From: Priestia endophytica DSM 13796
GTDB taxonomy: Bacteria > Bacillota > Bacilli > Bacillales > Bacillaceae_H
DNA: 64,000 nucleotides
Direction: 5' to 3'
Assembly (NCBI RefSeq): GCF_900115845.1
Contig: NZ_FOXX01000001.1
Coordinates: 186,001 to 250,000, forward strand
Of the stretch, positions 1 through 9,716 are shown one piece after another. Below the pieces are notes generated by a model that searched no databases, had not been told where the DNA came from, and saw only the letters and a list, made by a program, of their open reading frames with translations. Both the position numbers and the translations under genes were made by a program. The number at the start of each line of letters is the position of its first letter. Position 1 is the first letter of the stretch.

Positions 1-168
1 GCTAATTCCACCACCACGGCGTTTGATTACAACACCTTCGAACACCTGAATACGTTCACGAGTACCCTCAACAACTTTAACGTGTACGCGAACTGTATCT
101 CCAGAACGGAAAGCAGGTAAGTCACCTTTTAATTGTTCTTTTGTGATATCTTGGATTAATTGTTGCAT
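1..168 (-). CDS. rplS: 50S ribosomal protein L19, N-terminal part (cut by window edge)
   Basis: Only the first 56 residues are in the window; the rest lies beyond position 1. The visible part begins [14 protein letters not shown] and contains the basic segment [19 protein letters not shown] followed by [13 protein letters not shown], which is typical of the bacterial L19 family (about 115 residues). L19 sits at the interface of the ribosomal subunits. The ATG follows an AAGGAG ribosome binding site. It is the last gene seen of the rimM-trmD-rplS region but has its own promoter and a structured leader, so it can be expressed apart from trmD. Confidence 0.97.
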   Translation of the reverse strand, partial: MQQLIQDITKEQLKGDLPAFRSGDTVRVHVKVVEGTRERIQVFEGVVIKRRGGGIS

Positions 169-268
169 GATTTCATCTCCTTCCAACAGATGCTCTTATC
201 AATGCTTTCGCATCATTGCAGCGGAACATCGTTTTCAAAGCTTGGACAGCACTGCCCAAAGCCACAAA
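169..268 (-). promoter_or_regulatory. Structured 5' leader of rplS, candidate L19 autoregulatory leader
   Basis: The roughly 100-base leader between the rplS promoter and its ATG can form an 8-bp stem (arms TTGGGCAG and CTGTCCAA) and a second GAAA-capped hairpin (AUGC/GCAU with flanking wobble pairs) just before the ribosome binding site. Bacilli commonly carry an L19 leader RNA at this place through which the protein represses its own synthesis. Assignment to that family is inferred from position and folding by eye; no covariance search was possible. Confidence 0.5.
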
Positions 269-272
269 CATT

Positions 273-301
273 ATCTTAGCACATCCCATCAGTAGATGCA
301 A
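273..301 (-). promoter_or_regulatory. Sigma-A promoter of rplS
   Basis: Reading the minus strand there is TTGCAT (296-301), a 17-base spacer and TAAGAT (273-278). It lies between trmD and rplS and would start transcription about 100 bases before the rplS ATG. Confidence 0.75.
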
Positions 302-307
302 TAGCTT

Positions 308-1051
308 TTAAACATCTGAACGATGCGTTTTTTCAATCTGGTCCAGCATCTTCTTTTGGCTTTCTGAAAGCTCATAGTTTTCGAGCAGATCAGGCCTTCT
401 TAGGAATGTTCTACGCAGTGATTCTTCTTCTCTCCACTCCGCTATACGTTTATGATCGCCAGATGTAAGGACGTCTGGTACCTTCATCCCTCTAAAATCC
501 GATGGCCGAGTATAATGAGGATGCTCTAGAAGGCCTGTACTAAATGAATCTTCAACAGCAGATGCTTTGTTCCCTAAAACGTCAGGAAGAAGGCGTACGA
601 CGCTGTCAATGATCACAAGGGCTCCAAGTTCCCCTCCCGTCAACACAAAGTCTCCAATTGAAATCTCATCTGTTACAACGTGTTCACGAATTCGCTCATC
701 ATATCCTTCATAGTGACCACAAACAAAGATAAGGTGCTCTTCTTTTGAAAGCTCCTCTGCTTTTTTTTGGGTATAGCGTTCACCCTGTGGACAAAGAAGA
801 ACAACGCGAGCTTTTGAGCCTTCTTTATTGAGATCAGCAACAGCATCAAAAATAGGTTGTGGCTTTAATACCATACCAGCACCACCGCCGTATGGATAGT
901 CATCAACTGTCTTATGCTTGTTGTCTGCGTACTCTCTAAAATCTGTAACAGCTACATCAACCGCTCCTTTATCACGTGCCTTTTTTAAAATGGAGCTTTC
1001 AAGAACACCATGAAACATCTCAGGAAACAGTGACAAAACATCAATTTTCAT
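308..1051 (-). CDS. trmD: tRNA (guanine37-N1)-methyltransferase TrmD
   Basis: TrmD transfers a methyl group from S-adenosylmethionine to G37 next to the anticodon, preventing +1 frameshifting. The 247-residue product is full length and shows the N-terminal [13 protein letters not shown], the glycine-rich YGGGAGMVL segment, and the knotted cofactor site with [12 protein letters not shown] and [16 protein letters not shown]-terminal helical domain follows (HPHYTRP onward). Its ATG shares one base with the rimM stop codon (TAATG), so the two are translationally coupled. The pairing with rimM and rplS is the usual Bacillus arrangement. Confidence 0.98.
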   Translation of the reverse strand: MKIDVLSLFPEMFHGVLESSILKKARDKGAVDVAVTDFREYADNKHKTVDDYPYGGGAGMVLKPQPIFDAVADLNKEGSKARVVLLCPQGERYTQKKAEELSKEEHLIFVCGHYEGYDERIREHVVTDEISIGDFVLTGGELGALVIIDSVVRLLPDVLGNKASAVEDSFSTGLLEHPHYTRPSDFRGMKVPDVLTSGDHKRIAEWREEESLRRTFLRRPDLLENYELSESQKKMLDQIEKTHRSDV

Positions 1052-1563
1052 TAGTCTAATAACCCTTCCATTTCGTTGATGATTACTTTTTTCTCTTCGA
1101 CATTAATGTCTGCTACAACATCTTCAATATACGGGATAAGGATGTCTTTTCTTCCAGATGCTTTTACGACCCAAACATCGTTTGCTCCTGTTGCTAAAAT
1201 TTCTTTGATTGTGCCAACAAGGTTTCCTTCCTCTGTGTATACTTCACAACCTACGATTTCGTGAAAGTAATATTCACCTTCTTCTAATTCAACAAGGTCT
1301 GAAGATGGTACCTTAAGAAGACAGTTTTTGAATGGCTCCACTTGATTGATATTATGATACTCTTCAAATGTAAGAAGATCAAAATTTTTATGCTGACGGT
1401 GACTTTCTACAACAACTTTGATTTCTTCATTGTCCTTGAATATGTATAACTCATTTCCAACCTTGTAACGTTCTTCTGGGAAATCTGTGCGAGAGATAAC
1501 GCGGACTTCACCGCGAACTCCGTGCGTGTTCACAATTTTTCCTACGTTCAACCACTTTTCCAT
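1051..1563 (-). CDS. rimM: Ribosome maturation factor RimM
   Basis: RimM binds ribosomal protein S19 and helps mature the 30S head. The 170 residues match the family length. The first half is the RimM N-terminal barrel ([16 protein letters not shown]), and the second half is a PRC-barrel domain ([15 protein letters not shown] and [11 protein letters not shown]). A GAGGTGA ribosome binding site precedes the ATG. It lies 12 bases after ylqD and ends inside the trmD start codon, fitting a ylqD-rimM-trmD transcript. Confidence 0.97.
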   Translation of the reverse strand: MEKWLNVGKIVNTHGVRGEVRVISRTDFPEERYKVGNELYIFKDNEEIKVVVESHRQHKNFDLLTFEEYHNINQVEPFKNCLLKVPSSDLVELEEGEYYFHEIVGCEVYTEEGNLVGTIKEILATGANDVWVVKASGRKDILIPYIEDVVADINVEEKKVIINEMEGLLD

Positions 1564-1575
1564 TGCTTTTCACCT

Positions 1576-1962
1576 CTATCGAATTTCAATCACGATTCCA
1601 TCTTTAACAAGAATCGTTTGTAAACTTTTGAATTCTTCCCAGCTGTCGCCTTCTTTTACTTCTACAATAGCATCTAGCTTTGTTTCTTCAAGCTCACTAC
1701 CAATTGGGAGCAAGTTAAGCTGTTCTAGCTGAAAATCGATAATGCGGAGTTTTTCTAAACGGGTTTTTTGTTCCTTTTCGAATTGTTTTTCAAGCGATGC
1801 TGCTGATGGCTTTTTCATATTTTCAATCTTTTTCAACTGAAAGCGCAACTGCTCAATTTCATTTTGCAGCCCTTTTTGTTCAAGAATAAACTTATTCCTT
1901 AACTTTTCCTTGCTTTGTTCAGTTAATACTTGTTTCACAATCACTTTTTGGACAACTTTCAC
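1576..1962 (-). CDS. ylqD: YlqD family protein, function unknown
   Basis: The protein of 128 residues has a long charged helical or coiled-coil middle (about residues 15-80) and a small beta-rich end (LDAIVEVKEGDSW, TILVKDGIVIEIR). It matches the YlqD family known from the same position in Bacillus; no biochemical role is established to my knowledge. The open frame allows a GTG at 1968, but that is only 2 bases from the AGGAGG motif (1971-1976). The second GTG at 1962 lies 8 bases away and is the better start. In B. subtilis khpA lies just upstream; here it is absent. Confidence 0.85.
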   Translation of the reverse strand: MKVVQKVIVKQVLTEQSKEKLRNKFILEQKGLQNEIEQLRFQLKKIENMKKPSAASLEKQFEKEQKTRLEKLRIIDFQLEQLNLLPIGSELEETKLDAIVEVKEGDSWEEFKSLQTILVKDGIVIEIR

Positions 1963-2003
1963 CCGCACTCCCTCCTCTTATCTTTATTATATAAAAGAAG
2001 TAA

Positions 2004-2034
2004 AAAAAAGGGGAGGTTATCCCTCCCCTTTTTT
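2004..2034 (-). terminator. Rho-independent terminator after rpsP
   Basis: A GGGGAGG/CCTCCCC stem with a 5-base loop is flanked by A and T runs on both sides, so it could stop transcription in either direction. It follows the rpsP stop directly and separates rpsP from ylqD. A TATAAT-like element on the minus strand just after it may give ylqD-rimM-trmD their own promoter, although the -35 is poor. Confidence 0.85.
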
Positions 2035-2036
2035 CA

Positions 2037-2309
2037 TTACTTGCTTAATTTTGAGTTGTGGAATTTCTCCATGATACCTTCTTTAGAGAAAAGGTTACGT
2101 ACTGTATCAGATGGTTTAGCACCGTCTGTTAACCATTTAAGAGCAAGCTCTTCATTGATTTTAACTGCTGCTGGTTGCTCAAGTGGATTGTAAGTTCCAA
2201 CTGTTTCGATGAAACGTCCATCACGTGGTGAACGAGAATCAGCTACTACGATACGATAGAATGGAGACTTTTTAGATCCCATACGTTTTAAACGAATTTT
2301 TACTGCCAT
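2037..2309 (-). CDS. rpsP: 30S ribosomal protein S16
   Basis: The 90-residue S16 protein assists 30S assembly. It opens with the family signature [20 protein letters not shown] followed by [15 protein letters not shown] and the GTYNPL motif. The ATG is preceded by CGGAGGTG at good distance. The gene has its own promoter upstream (after ffh) and a terminator directly downstream, so here it looks monocistronic, unlike the rpsP-khpA-ylqD arrangement of B. subtilis. Confidence 0.98.
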   Translation of the reverse strand: MAVKIRLKRMGSKKSPFYRIVVADSRSPRDGRFIETVGTYNPLEQPAAVKINEELALKWLTDGAKPSDTVRNLFSKEGIMEKFHNSKLSK

Positions 2310-2347
2310 TATTAAAGCACCTCCGAAATTGTTTCACACAGGATAAT

Positions 2348-2376
2348 ATATTATCAATCCTGCATTTGTTTGTAAA
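2348..2376 (-). promoter_or_regulatory. Sigma-A promoter of rpsP
   Basis: The minus strand shows TTTACA (2371-2376), 17 bases and TAATAT (2348-2353), located between the ffh stop and the rpsP ribosome binding site. Confidence 0.75.
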
Positions 2377-2392
2377 GTGTTTTTTCTTAACA

Positions 2393-3733
2393 CTACATAA
2401 AAGGAAGTTTAAATCCTTTTTTCTTGCCTTTTGACATGTTTGTCATTTGCTTCATCATCTTCTTCATTTCATCAAACTGCTTAAGAAGTCTATTGACTTC
2501 TTGAACAGATCTACCGCTACCTCTTGCAATACGCTTTTTACGGCTTGCATTGATGACTTCAGGCTGTTCTTTTTCAAGCTTTGTCATTGAACGAATAATC
2601 GCTTCAATATGACCAATTTGCTTATCATCTACTTGAACATTTTTCAAGCCTTTCATCTTGTTTGCTCCCGGAAGCATTCCAAGAATTTCATCAAGCGGTC
2701 CCATCTGTCGCACTTGTCCAAGCTGTTCTAGAAAATCATCAAATGTGAAAGATTGCGTGCGTAACTTTTGTTCAAGCTCGCGCGCTTTGTCCTCGTCAAC
2801 AGACACTTGTGCCTTCTCGATAAGCGTTAGCACGTCACCCATTCCAAGAATACGAGACGCCATACGCTCCGGATGGAAAGTTTCTAAAGCATCTAGCTTT
2901 TCACCCATCCCGACAAATTTAATCGGTGTTTCCGTTACAGAACGAATAGAAAGAGCCGCGCCACCGCGCGTATCTCCATCAAGTTTTGTAAGAACAACAC
3001 CTGTTAATCCTAATTGTTCGTTAAAGCTCTCTGCCACATTTACAGCGTCTTGCCCTGTCATCGCATCCACAACAAGTAAAATTTCATCTGGCTTTGCCAC
3101 TTCTTTTACTTGTTTAAGCTCGTCCATTAACGTCTCGTCAACATGGAGACGACCTGCTGTATCAATTAAAACGTAGTCATGATGCTCTTCTTTTGCATGC
3201 TCAATAGCCTTACGTGCAATTTCAACAGGGCTTACCTGATCACCAAGTGAGAACACAGGCATGCTGAGCTGTTTTCCTAACGTTTCAAGCTGTTTAATTG
3301 CTGCAGGACGATAAATATCCGCAGCAGCTAGCAGAGGTTTACGATTGTATTTTTTGCGAAGAAGATTTGCTAATTTTCCTGTTGTGGTCGTTTTACCGGC
3401 CCCCTGCAGACCAACCATCATGACAACGGTTGGTGGACGGTTTGAAGCAGCAATTTTGCTTTCTTCTCCACCCATTAGCTTTGTTAATTCTTCTTTAACA
3501 ACTTTGATAACTTGCTGTCCAGGCGTTAAGCTTTTCATAACCTCTTGCCCAACAGCGCGTTCATTCACGTTTTTGACGAATTCTTTAACAACTTTAAAGT
3601 TAACGTCTGCTTCAAGTAAGGCAAGGCGAACTTCACGCATCATTGCTTTTACGTCTGCTTCTGAAACTTTACCTTTGCCTTTAATCTTTTGAATTGTGCT
3701 TTGCAAACGGTCGGCTAATCCTTCAAATGCCAT
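2393..3733 (-). CDS. ffh: Signal recognition particle GTPase Ffh
   Basis: Ffh binds signal sequences and the SRP RNA and delivers ribosomes to FtsY at the membrane. The 446 residues contain the N domain, a P-loop near residues 108-116 (GLQGAGKTT), DTAGRL, TKLDGDTRGG and a C-terminal M domain. The M domain has the RNA-binding RIARGSGRSVQEVNRLL segment and a methionine-rich tail (FDEMKKMMKQM), the expected SRP RNA and signal peptide sites. It lies 13 bases after ylxM, forming the classical ylxM-ffh pair. Confidence 0.98.
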   Translation of the reverse strand: MAFEGLADRLQSTIQKIKGKGKVSEADVKAMMREVRLALLEADVNFKVVKEFVKNVNERAVGQEVMKSLTPGQQVIKVVKEELTKLMGGEESKIAASNRPPTVVMMVGLQGAGKTTTTGKLANLLRKKYNRKPLLAAADIYRPAAIKQLETLGKQLSMPVFSLGDQVSPVEIARKAIEHAKEEHHDYVLIDTAGRLHVDETLMDELKQVKEVAKPDEILLVVDAMTGQDAVNVAESFNEQLGLTGVVLTKLDGDTRGGAALSIRSVTETPIKFVGMGEKLDALETFHPERMASRILGMGDVLTLIEKAQVSVDEDKARELEQKLRTQSFTFDDFLEQLGQVRQMGPLDEILGMLPGANKMKGLKNVQVDDKQIGHIEAIIRSMTKLEKEQPEVINASRKKRIARGSGRSVQEVNRLLKQFDEMKKMMKQMTNMSKGKKKGFKLPFM

Positions 3734-3746
3734 ACTATGCCGCCCC

Positions 3747-4079
3747 CTAATCTAATTTCTCAAGCGAATCAATAAGAGAAAGCGTCTGCTCTTCATCATG
3801 CTGTTTTACAGCTTTTTGAAGATCTTGTAAAAGCTGCTTTCTTTGACGAAATCGCTGAAACAAGCCGAGCTTTTCTTCATACTGCTCAAGCATTTGTTCT
3901 GTACGTTTTATATTATCATAAACAGCTTGTCGACTCACGCCATATTCTTCAGCGATTTCTCCAAGCGAATAATCATCTAAATAATAAAGCGACATATAAC
4001 TTTTCTGTTTTGAAGTTAATAATGATTGATAAAAATCATACAGATAGTTTATCCTTGTTGTTTTTTCAAGCACAACCAA
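3747..4079 (-). CDS. ylxM: SRP-associated HTH protein YlxM
   Basis: A 110-residue helix-turn-helix protein ([21 protein letters not shown], residues about 33-53) of the UPF0122/YlxM family. It precedes ffh in Firmicutes and is reported to act with the signal recognition particle. The rest is helical and charged. The start is unsure: a TTG at 4079 has the better spacing to AAGGG, and a GTG two codons later is possible. A strong promoter lies directly upstream, so ylxM-ffh form their own unit after ftsY. Confidence 0.92.
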   Translation of the reverse strand: MVVLEKTTRINYLYDFYQSLLTSKQKSYMSLYYLDDYSLGEIAEEYGVSRQAVYDNIKRTEQMLEQYEEKLGLFQRFRQRKQLLQDLQKAVKQHDEEQTLSLIDSLEKLD

Positions 4080-4117
4080 TCACGCCCTTGTTAAGTGAAA
4101 AACCTTTACACTCAAAT

Positions 4118-4146
4118 AGTGTACTTATTTTAAAAACAAATGTCAA
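4118..4146 (-). promoter_or_regulatory. Strong sigma-A promoter of ylxM-ffh
   Basis: A perfect TTGACA (4141-4146), 17-base spacer and TACACT (4118-4123) on the minus strand lie in the 88-base gap after ftsY. Confidence 0.85.
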
Positions 4147-4167
4147 GTTTTTTTCTTAACAGTCTTT

Positions 4168-5163
4168 TTATTCTTCGTCTTCTTCCATAAGCCCTGCAAA
4201 AAGGCCGTATACATATTTCTCTGGATCAAATTCCTGAAGATCTTCTACCTTTTCACCAAGACCTACGAATTTAACCGGAATACTCAATTCGTTACGGATC
4301 GCCAGAACAATTCCACCTTTTGCAGTCCCATCAAGCTTTGTTAAAACAATGCCTGACACGTCTGTTGCCGCAGAGAACGTTTTAGCTTGGCTCATTGCAT
4401 TTTGTCCTGTTGTTGCATCAAGAACGAGCAATACTTCATGAGGTGCATCAGGAACTTCACGAGAAATGACGCGCTTTACTTTTTCAAGCTCGTTCATTAA
4501 GTTCACTTTATTTTGAAGGCGTCCTGCTGTATCACAAAGCAATACATCCGCTCCTCTTGAACGAGCTGACTGAACTGCATCATACATTACAGCAGCTGGA
4601 TCTGAACCTGCCGCTTGTTTAATAACATCAACACCAACGCGTTCTCCCCATACTTCAAGCTGTTCGATTGCTCCTGCTCGGAACGTATCCCCTGCTGCAA
4701 GCATCACTTTTTTACCTTCTTGCTTAAGCTGATGAGCAAGCTTTCCAATTGTTGTTGTTTTTCCAACGCCATTTACCCCAACAAATAGGATAATGCTAAG
4801 GCCTGATTGTTGAATATTCAGAGAAGAGAACTGTTCTTCTCCTCCTGAATAAATATCAACAAGTTTCTCTGAAATAACGTCTTTGATTTCCGTTGAATCT
4901 TTGATGTTACGGCGTTTCACTTCCATTTTTAACTCGTCAATTAAGTCCATTACAGTACTAACGCCAACATCAGCGCTAATTAGGATTTCTTCTAATTCTT
5001 CAAAGAAATCTTCGTCAACTTTACGATAGCGGGCAACAAGGTCATTAAGACGTCCTGTGAACGACTTTCTTGTTTTCTCCATCCCTTTTTCGTATTTCTT
5101 TGTTTCTTCTTGCTCTACTTCAGTTCCTGAAAACTTTTGTTTTAGTTTCTTAAAAAAACTCAT
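4168..5163 (-). CDS. ftsY: SRP receptor GTPase FtsY
   Basis: FtsY is the membrane-associated receptor that pairs with Ffh. The 331-residue product has a short basic and acidic N-terminal A region, an NG domain with P-loop near residues 129-137 (GVNGVGKTT), the DTAGRLQNK switch and [10 protein letters not shown], and a helical end. The short A region is typical of Bacillus, which lacks the long acidic extension of E. coli FtsY. It follows smc by 20 bases in the rnc-smc-ftsY operon. Confidence 0.98.
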   Translation of the reverse strand: MSFFKKLKQKFSGTEVEQEETKKYEKGMEKTRKSFTGRLNDLVARYRKVDEDFFEELEEILISADVGVSTVMDLIDELKMEVKRRNIKDSTEIKDVISEKLVDIYSGGEEQFSSLNIQQSGLSIILFVGVNGVGKTTTIGKLAHQLKQEGKKVMLAAGDTFRAGAIEQLEVWGERVGVDVIKQAAGSDPAAVMYDAVQSARSRGADVLLCDTAGRLQNKVNLMNELEKVKRVISREVPDAPHEVLLVLDATTGQNAMSQAKTFSAATDVSGIVLTKLDGTAKGGIVLAIRNELSIPVKFVGLGEKVEDLQEFDPEKYVYGLFAGLMEEDEE

Positions 5164-5183
5164 GTGAACGTTTCACACCCTTC

Positions 5184-8100
5184 TTAAACATACTGCTTTT
5201 CTTCTTCAAGTTTGACAGATACGAGCTTAGATACACCAGATTCCTGCATTGTTACCCCATAAAGAACGTCTGCTTCTTCCATTGTCCCTTTGCGATGTGT
5301 AATAACAATAAATTGTGTTTTCTCACTAAATGTCTTGATGAACTTCGCGAAACGCTGTACGTTTGCTTCATCAAGCGCTGCTTCTACTTCATCGAGCACA
5401 CAGAACGGCACAGGACGCACTTTTAAAATAGCAAAGAGAAGCGCAATAGCTGTTAATGAACGCTCACCACCTGAAAGAAGAGCAAGGTTCTGCAACTTCT
5501 TACCTGGCGGCTGTGCCACAATATCAATACCTGTATTTAAAAGATCTTCTTGATCAGTGAGCTTTAAATCCGCTCGTCCACCGCCAAAGAGCTTTGTAAA
5601 CACTTCTTTAAAATGCTCTCTCACGCTTGTGAACGTTTCACTGAACCTTTTCTTCATTTCTGTATCCATCTCTTCAATAAGCTGATGAAGTGTATCTTTT
5701 GCTTCAACAAGGTCTTCCTTTTGTTCACTTAAAAACGTATATCGCTCAGATACTCGCTCATACTCTTCAATTGCGCCTATATTGACTGTACCAAGTTCAT
5801 CTAAAGCAAGTTTAATAAGTCTAATTTTTTTGCGCGTTTCCTCAGGGGATAGAGTAAGAGGGTATTGCTGTTTCGCAGCTTCAAAGCTCAGCATATACTC
5901 TTCTCTAAGCATATTTAAATATTGATCAAGCTCAACATCAAAGCGATTAATCTGCACTTCTTCATCTTTCAAAGCTTCCATCATCTGTTCTTGCTGACGC
6001 GTAAGTTCCTTCTGTTCAGCCATGAACGTTTCAAGCTCTTCTTGAAGCTCTGTACGTTGCTTGCGTCGTTCGCTAATAAGCTTAGCCGTTTCTTCCTTAT
6101 CGTTTGTTCTAGCTAAAAGCGTATCTTCTAAATCATGCTGACTTGTAAAGCCTTCTTTCATCTGTTCTTTTAAGAATGAAAGCTGATCTTTCTGTTTAGA
6201 AAGAGCTGTAGAAGAAGAGTGTAAATCCTGCTCTGCACGCTCTACTTTTTCACGCTGATAAACAAGACGCTCACTCGCTTCTGCAAGCGCAATTTTTAAG
6301 TTTGTAAGCTCCCCTTGAACAGTTTCTTTTGAACTTTTTTCCGAGTTTTTCTGCTCTGTAACGAGTTGAATTTCTTCATCAAGATGCTTCATGTCCTCTT
6401 CGGCAGCTTGTAGTAATTCCCTTAACTCTGCTTCTCGCTGTTTAAAGCGTTCTTGCTCTTCAAAAAGCGGCGTCATGTCACTATTGTACATTTCAAGACG
6501 TCGTTTTGTATTTTTTTCAGTTAACAGAAGCTCGCTCATCTTTGCATTTAGAGCGTCGTACTCTTCTTTTAATGTTTGAACTTTCTCCCCTTGTATAACA
6601 GACTGTTTTTCAGTCTGAGCAAGTGACGTTTTGAGTTCTTTAACCTCTTCTTCAAGCAATCCTGTTTTTTCTTCCATTTCAGCAAGCTTTGCAACAAGAT
6701 CTTCTAGCTCACGCTTTCTCGCAATAAGAGATGAGCTGTTTTTCTTAGAAGCTCCCCCACTCATTGATCCCCCTGGATTTACAACGTCTCCTTCTAATGT
6801 TACAAATCGATAGCGATGTGAAACAAGACGAGCAAGCTCATTAGCTCCTCGTAAATCTTTGGCCACAATGACGGTCCCAAGCAAGTTTGAAACAATGTTT
6901 TCATACTTTTGCTCATATGAAATAAGATCACGGGCTACTCCAACGAAAGAAGGAGATCCTTGCATCGTTTCAATAACAGAATGAGGAATACTTTTTCCTT
7001 TAATCGTAGAAAGAGGTAAAAATGTGGCTCGACCGCTACCTCGCTTCTTTAAATAAGCAATCGCTTTTCTTGCTTGTTCTTCTGCTGAAACAACTATATG
7101 CTGCATTGCCCCACCAAGCGCTGTTTCAAGCGCTGTTTCTACCTCTTTTGGAACTGTAATAAGCTCTGCCACTGCCCCTTCAATTCCTGTTAAGGCGCTT
7201 TCGCGGGCTTTTAACACTTCTTTTACGCCTTGAAAATAGCCTGTATATCCGTCTTGCATATCTTCCATCATGCTGCGCTTTGACTTTGTTTGTTCAACAT
7301 ATTGATATGCTTGATATAGAAGAGACTCTTTTTTTCTATATTTTTCTGTTAAAGCTTCAACATCTCGTTTTAATGTTAGGCTTTCATTAACTGCTTTATC
7401 AAATTCCTCTTTAGCAGCAGAAACTTCTCCATCAAGACTTTTATGCTCCCCTTCAAGTTTCTGATGTTCGCTAAATAGCTCTTTGTTCGCTTCTTTTAAA
7501 CGATTTTGCCTTTCACTATTTTGCTCGATTTGTTTCTCTAAAAACTGACGTTCATTGCGAAGTGCCGTTTCTTTCTGTGCTTTTTCAAAATAGTCACTTT
7601 TTAAATTTTCGAGCTTTCCATCCAGATCTTCACTGTAACTTTCAAAAAGAGACTGCTTTTCTGAAAGCTCTTTTTTTAATCTATGAACATTTTGTTCATA
7701 CGTTTTTAGAAGTTGTGATGCTTCCTCTTTACTTTTAGTTAAGAAGGCTACTTGTTCCTCTAGGTGTTCTGTGCTTTCCTCAAGCTCGTCTTGCGTTTTT
7801 GAAGCATGTTTCTTTCTTTCAATAAGCACTTGCTTACGCCCTTGAATTTTCTCGAGCTCTTCACTAACGTTTAATAAAACCGTTTGCAACTCTTCTAGTG
7901 ATTGCTCTAGCGTAGTCATATTTTTCTGAGCTTCATCAATATGACTTTCTTTCTTAGCAATAGACTCACTTAACGTTCTAGAAAGTTCTTTATGATGATC
8001 ATGTTCAAGCTTTAACTTCTCCCATTTTTTATGAAGTTCTTCAATTTCATAAACAGTCAAAGAAATGTCGTAATTTTTTAGCTCTGCCTTTTTCTCTAAA

Positions 8101-8744
8101 TAGTCTTTCGCCATAGAAGCTTGTATTTTTAAAGGTTCGAGTCCTGACTCAATCTCATATAAAATATCGCTCACACGGTTTAAATTATCCTGCGTTTCAA
8201 CAAGCTTAAGCTCTGCTTTCTTCTTGCGTAGCTTATACTTTAAAACACCTGCTGCTTCCTCAAAAATCTTTCTTCGTTCATCAGATTTTGAGCTAAGCAC
8301 TTCCTCAACGCGCCCTTGGCCAATGATAGAAAATGATTCCCGTCCTAGACCGGAGTCCATAAATAGATCAATAATGTCTTTTAAACGACAGTGTTGATTA
8401 TTAATAAAGAATTCACTTTCTCCTGAGCGAAAGACACGTCTTGTAATACTTACCTCGTGATAGTCAATAGGAAGAAACTGTTCGCTGTTCTCAAGCGTCA
8501 ACGTTACTTCCGCTACGTTTAATGCTTTTCTCGTATCACTGCCAGCAAAAATAACGTCTTCCATCTTTGCGCCGCGCAAAGAGCGGGCAGATTGTTCTCC
8601 AAGCACCCATCTAATGCTATCTGTGATGTTGCTTTTTCCGCTTCCATTCGGTCCGACTACAGCTGTCATTCCTTGAACAAAATCAACGGAAATTTTATCG
8701 GCAAAAGATTTAAATCCCGCTACGTCTAATCGTTTGAGGAACAT
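5184..8744 (-). CDS. smc: Chromosome condensation ATPase Smc
   Basis: Smc, with ScpA and ScpB, loads near origins and aligns chromosome arms. The 1186-residue protein is full length: Walker A GPNGSGKSN at about 31-39, two long coiled coils, a hinge around 500-660 (GYTGYFQGVKEVL, GGSMSGG), and the C-terminal ABC signature LSGGERSLTAIALL with Walker B CVLDEVEAALD. The ATG has AAGGAGG in front. It is downstream of rnc and upstream of ftsY, the standard Bacillus arrangement. Confidence 0.98.
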   Translation of the reverse strand: MFLKRLDVAGFKSFADKISVDFVQGMTAVVGPNGSGKSNITDSIRWVLGEQSARSLRGAKMEDVIFAGSDTRKALNVAEVTLTLENSEQFLPIDYHEVSITRRVFRSGESEFFINNQHCRLKDIIDLFMDSGLGRESFSIIGQGRVEEVLSSKSDERRKIFEEAAGVLKYKLRKKKAELKLVETQDNLNRVSDILYEIESGLEPLKIQASMAKDYLEKKAELKNYDISLTVYEIEELHKKWEKLKLEHDHHKELSRTLSESIAKKESHIDEAQKNMTTLEQSLEELQTVLLNVSEELEKIQGRKQVLIERKKHASKTQDELEESTEHLEEQVAFLTKSKEEASQLLKTYEQNVHRLKKELSEKQSLFESYSEDLDGKLENLKSDYFEKAQKETALRNERQFLEKQIEQNSERQNRLKEANKELFSEHQKLEGEHKSLDGEVSAAKEEFDKAVNESLTLKRDVEALTEKYRKKESLLYQAYQYVEQTKSKRSMMEDMQDGYTGYFQGVKEVLKARESALTGIEGAVAELITVPKEVETALETALGGAMQHIVVSAEEQARKAIAYLKKRGSGRATFLPLSTIKGKSIPHSVIETMQGSPSFVGVARDLISYEQKYENIVSNLLGTVIVAKDLRGANELARLVSHRYRFVTLEGDVVNPGGSMSGGASKKNSSSLIARKRELEDLVAKLAEMEEKTGLLEEEVKELKTSLAQTEKQSVIQGEKVQTLKEEYDALNAKMSELLLTEKNTKRRLEMYNSDMTPLFEEQERFKQREAELRELLQAAEEDMKHLDEEIQLVTEQKNSEKSSKETVQGELTNLKIALAEASERLVYQREKVERAEQDLHSSSTALSKQKDQLSFLKEQMKEGFTSQHDLEDTLLARTNDKEETAKLISERRKQRTELQEELETFMAEQKELTRQQEQMMEALKDEEVQINRFDVELDQYLNMLREEYMLSFEAAKQQYPLTLSPEETRKKIRLIKLALDELGTVNIGAIEEYERVSERYTFLSEQKEDLVEAKDTLHQLIEEMDTEMKKRFSETFTSVREHFKEVFTKLFGGGRADLKLTDQEDLLNTGIDIVAQPPGKKLQNLALLSGGERSLTAIALLFAILKVRPVPFCVLDEVEAALDEANVQRFAKFIKTFSEKTQFIVITHRKGTMEEADVLYGVTMQESGVSKLVSVKLEEEKQYV

Positions 8745-8786
8745 CTTACTTCCTCCTTACTTTTGTTAAAGTTGTATATCATAGAT

Positions 8787-9536
8787 TTATTGTTCTTTCA
8801 AAAGTGTTAAAGCAGTAATAGCTACTTGTGCAGCTTTTTGCTCTGCTTCTTTTTTTGATCTGCCAACGCCAGTACCAAGCTCTGATCCATTTAGAAGCAC
8901 TCGTGAAATAAACTCACGGTTATGTGCTGGTCCTTTTTCTTGAAGAATTTGATATTGTAAAAGTCCTTGACTGTCGCGCTGAACAAGCTCTTGCAGCTGA
9001 CTTTTAAAATCCATTGCATACGTAAAATTACCATCATCAATTTTAGGAAATACGGTTTGTGCTAGCAATCTTTCGACCACTTCAAGACCTTGATCAAGAT
9101 AGAGAGCACCGATAAAAGCTTCAAACACATCAGCTAAAAGAGCAGGTCTTTGGCGTCCACCTGTCATCTCTTCGCCTTTTCCAAGCAAAACATAATTGCC
9201 AAACTGAAGCTCGTTTGCAAACTTTACAAGAGATGGTTCACATACAACAGCAGCACGAAGCTTCGTAAGTTCCCCTTCGCTCATTGCTGGGTATTTGTTA
9301 AATAAAAATTTTGATACTGTTAATTCAAGAACAGCATCACCTAAAAATTCCAAACGTTCATTATCTTCATAAGGTTTTTTGCGATGTTCATTTACATATG
9401 AAGAATGAGTAAATGCTTGTGTTAACAGCTTTTCGTTGTCAAATAAAATACCCATTTTCTCTTGAAGTTCTTGAAACTGTTTTTTAATTTTTTCTTGTAG
9501 TTTTTGATTTTTAGGGTAATAACGATGTCTTGCCAT
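8787..9536 (-). CDS. rnc: Ribonuclease III
   Basis: RNase III cleaves double-stranded RNA, including rRNA precursors and the SRP RNA precursor. The 249 residues carry the catalytic [14 protein letters not shown] signature near residue 60, [12 protein letters not shown], and a C-terminal dsRNA-binding domain ([11 protein letters not shown] to [12 protein letters not shown]). An in-frame TTG 12 bases upstream is less likely, because TGGAGG stands 6 bases before the ATG at 9536 and overlaps the TTG. It is the first gene of rnc-smc-ftsY. Confidence 0.97.
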   Translation of the reverse strand: MARHRYYPKNQKLQEKIKKQFQELQEKMGILFDNEKLLTQAFTHSSYVNEHRKKPYEDNERLEFLGDAVLELTVSKFLFNKYPAMSEGELTKLRAAVVCEPSLVKFANELQFGNYVLLGKGEEMTGGRQRPALLADVFEAFIGALYLDQGLEVVERLLAQTVFPKIDDGNFTYAMDFKSQLQELVQRDSQGLLQYQILQEKGPAHNREFISRVLLNGSELGTGVGRSKKEAEQKAAQVAITALTLLKEQ

Positions 9537-9716
9537 AAATACCTCCAATGGTTTCTTCCGTTTTCAAATTTCCATCTCTTTCTCCAGAAAGGGAGGTTCC
9601 GGTCATAATAAGTTGTCTCCAATTGTACTGAAGCCCTTTCACATCTTTAAATTTTCGCAGTAAATCAAAAACTTAAAGGTATGATGGAGAAGATGTTCGA
9701 TAAAAGTAGAGAAAGC

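Noticed and set aside
2658-3176. 172-residue plus-strand open frame inside ffh
   Set aside because: It is antisense to a gene with full family motifs, has serine-rich low-complexity content, and no ribosome binding site or promoter.
9422-9622. 66-residue minus-strand open frame overlapping the rnc start
   Set aside because: It is another frame of the rnc 5' end and lacks any family resemblance or ribosome binding site.
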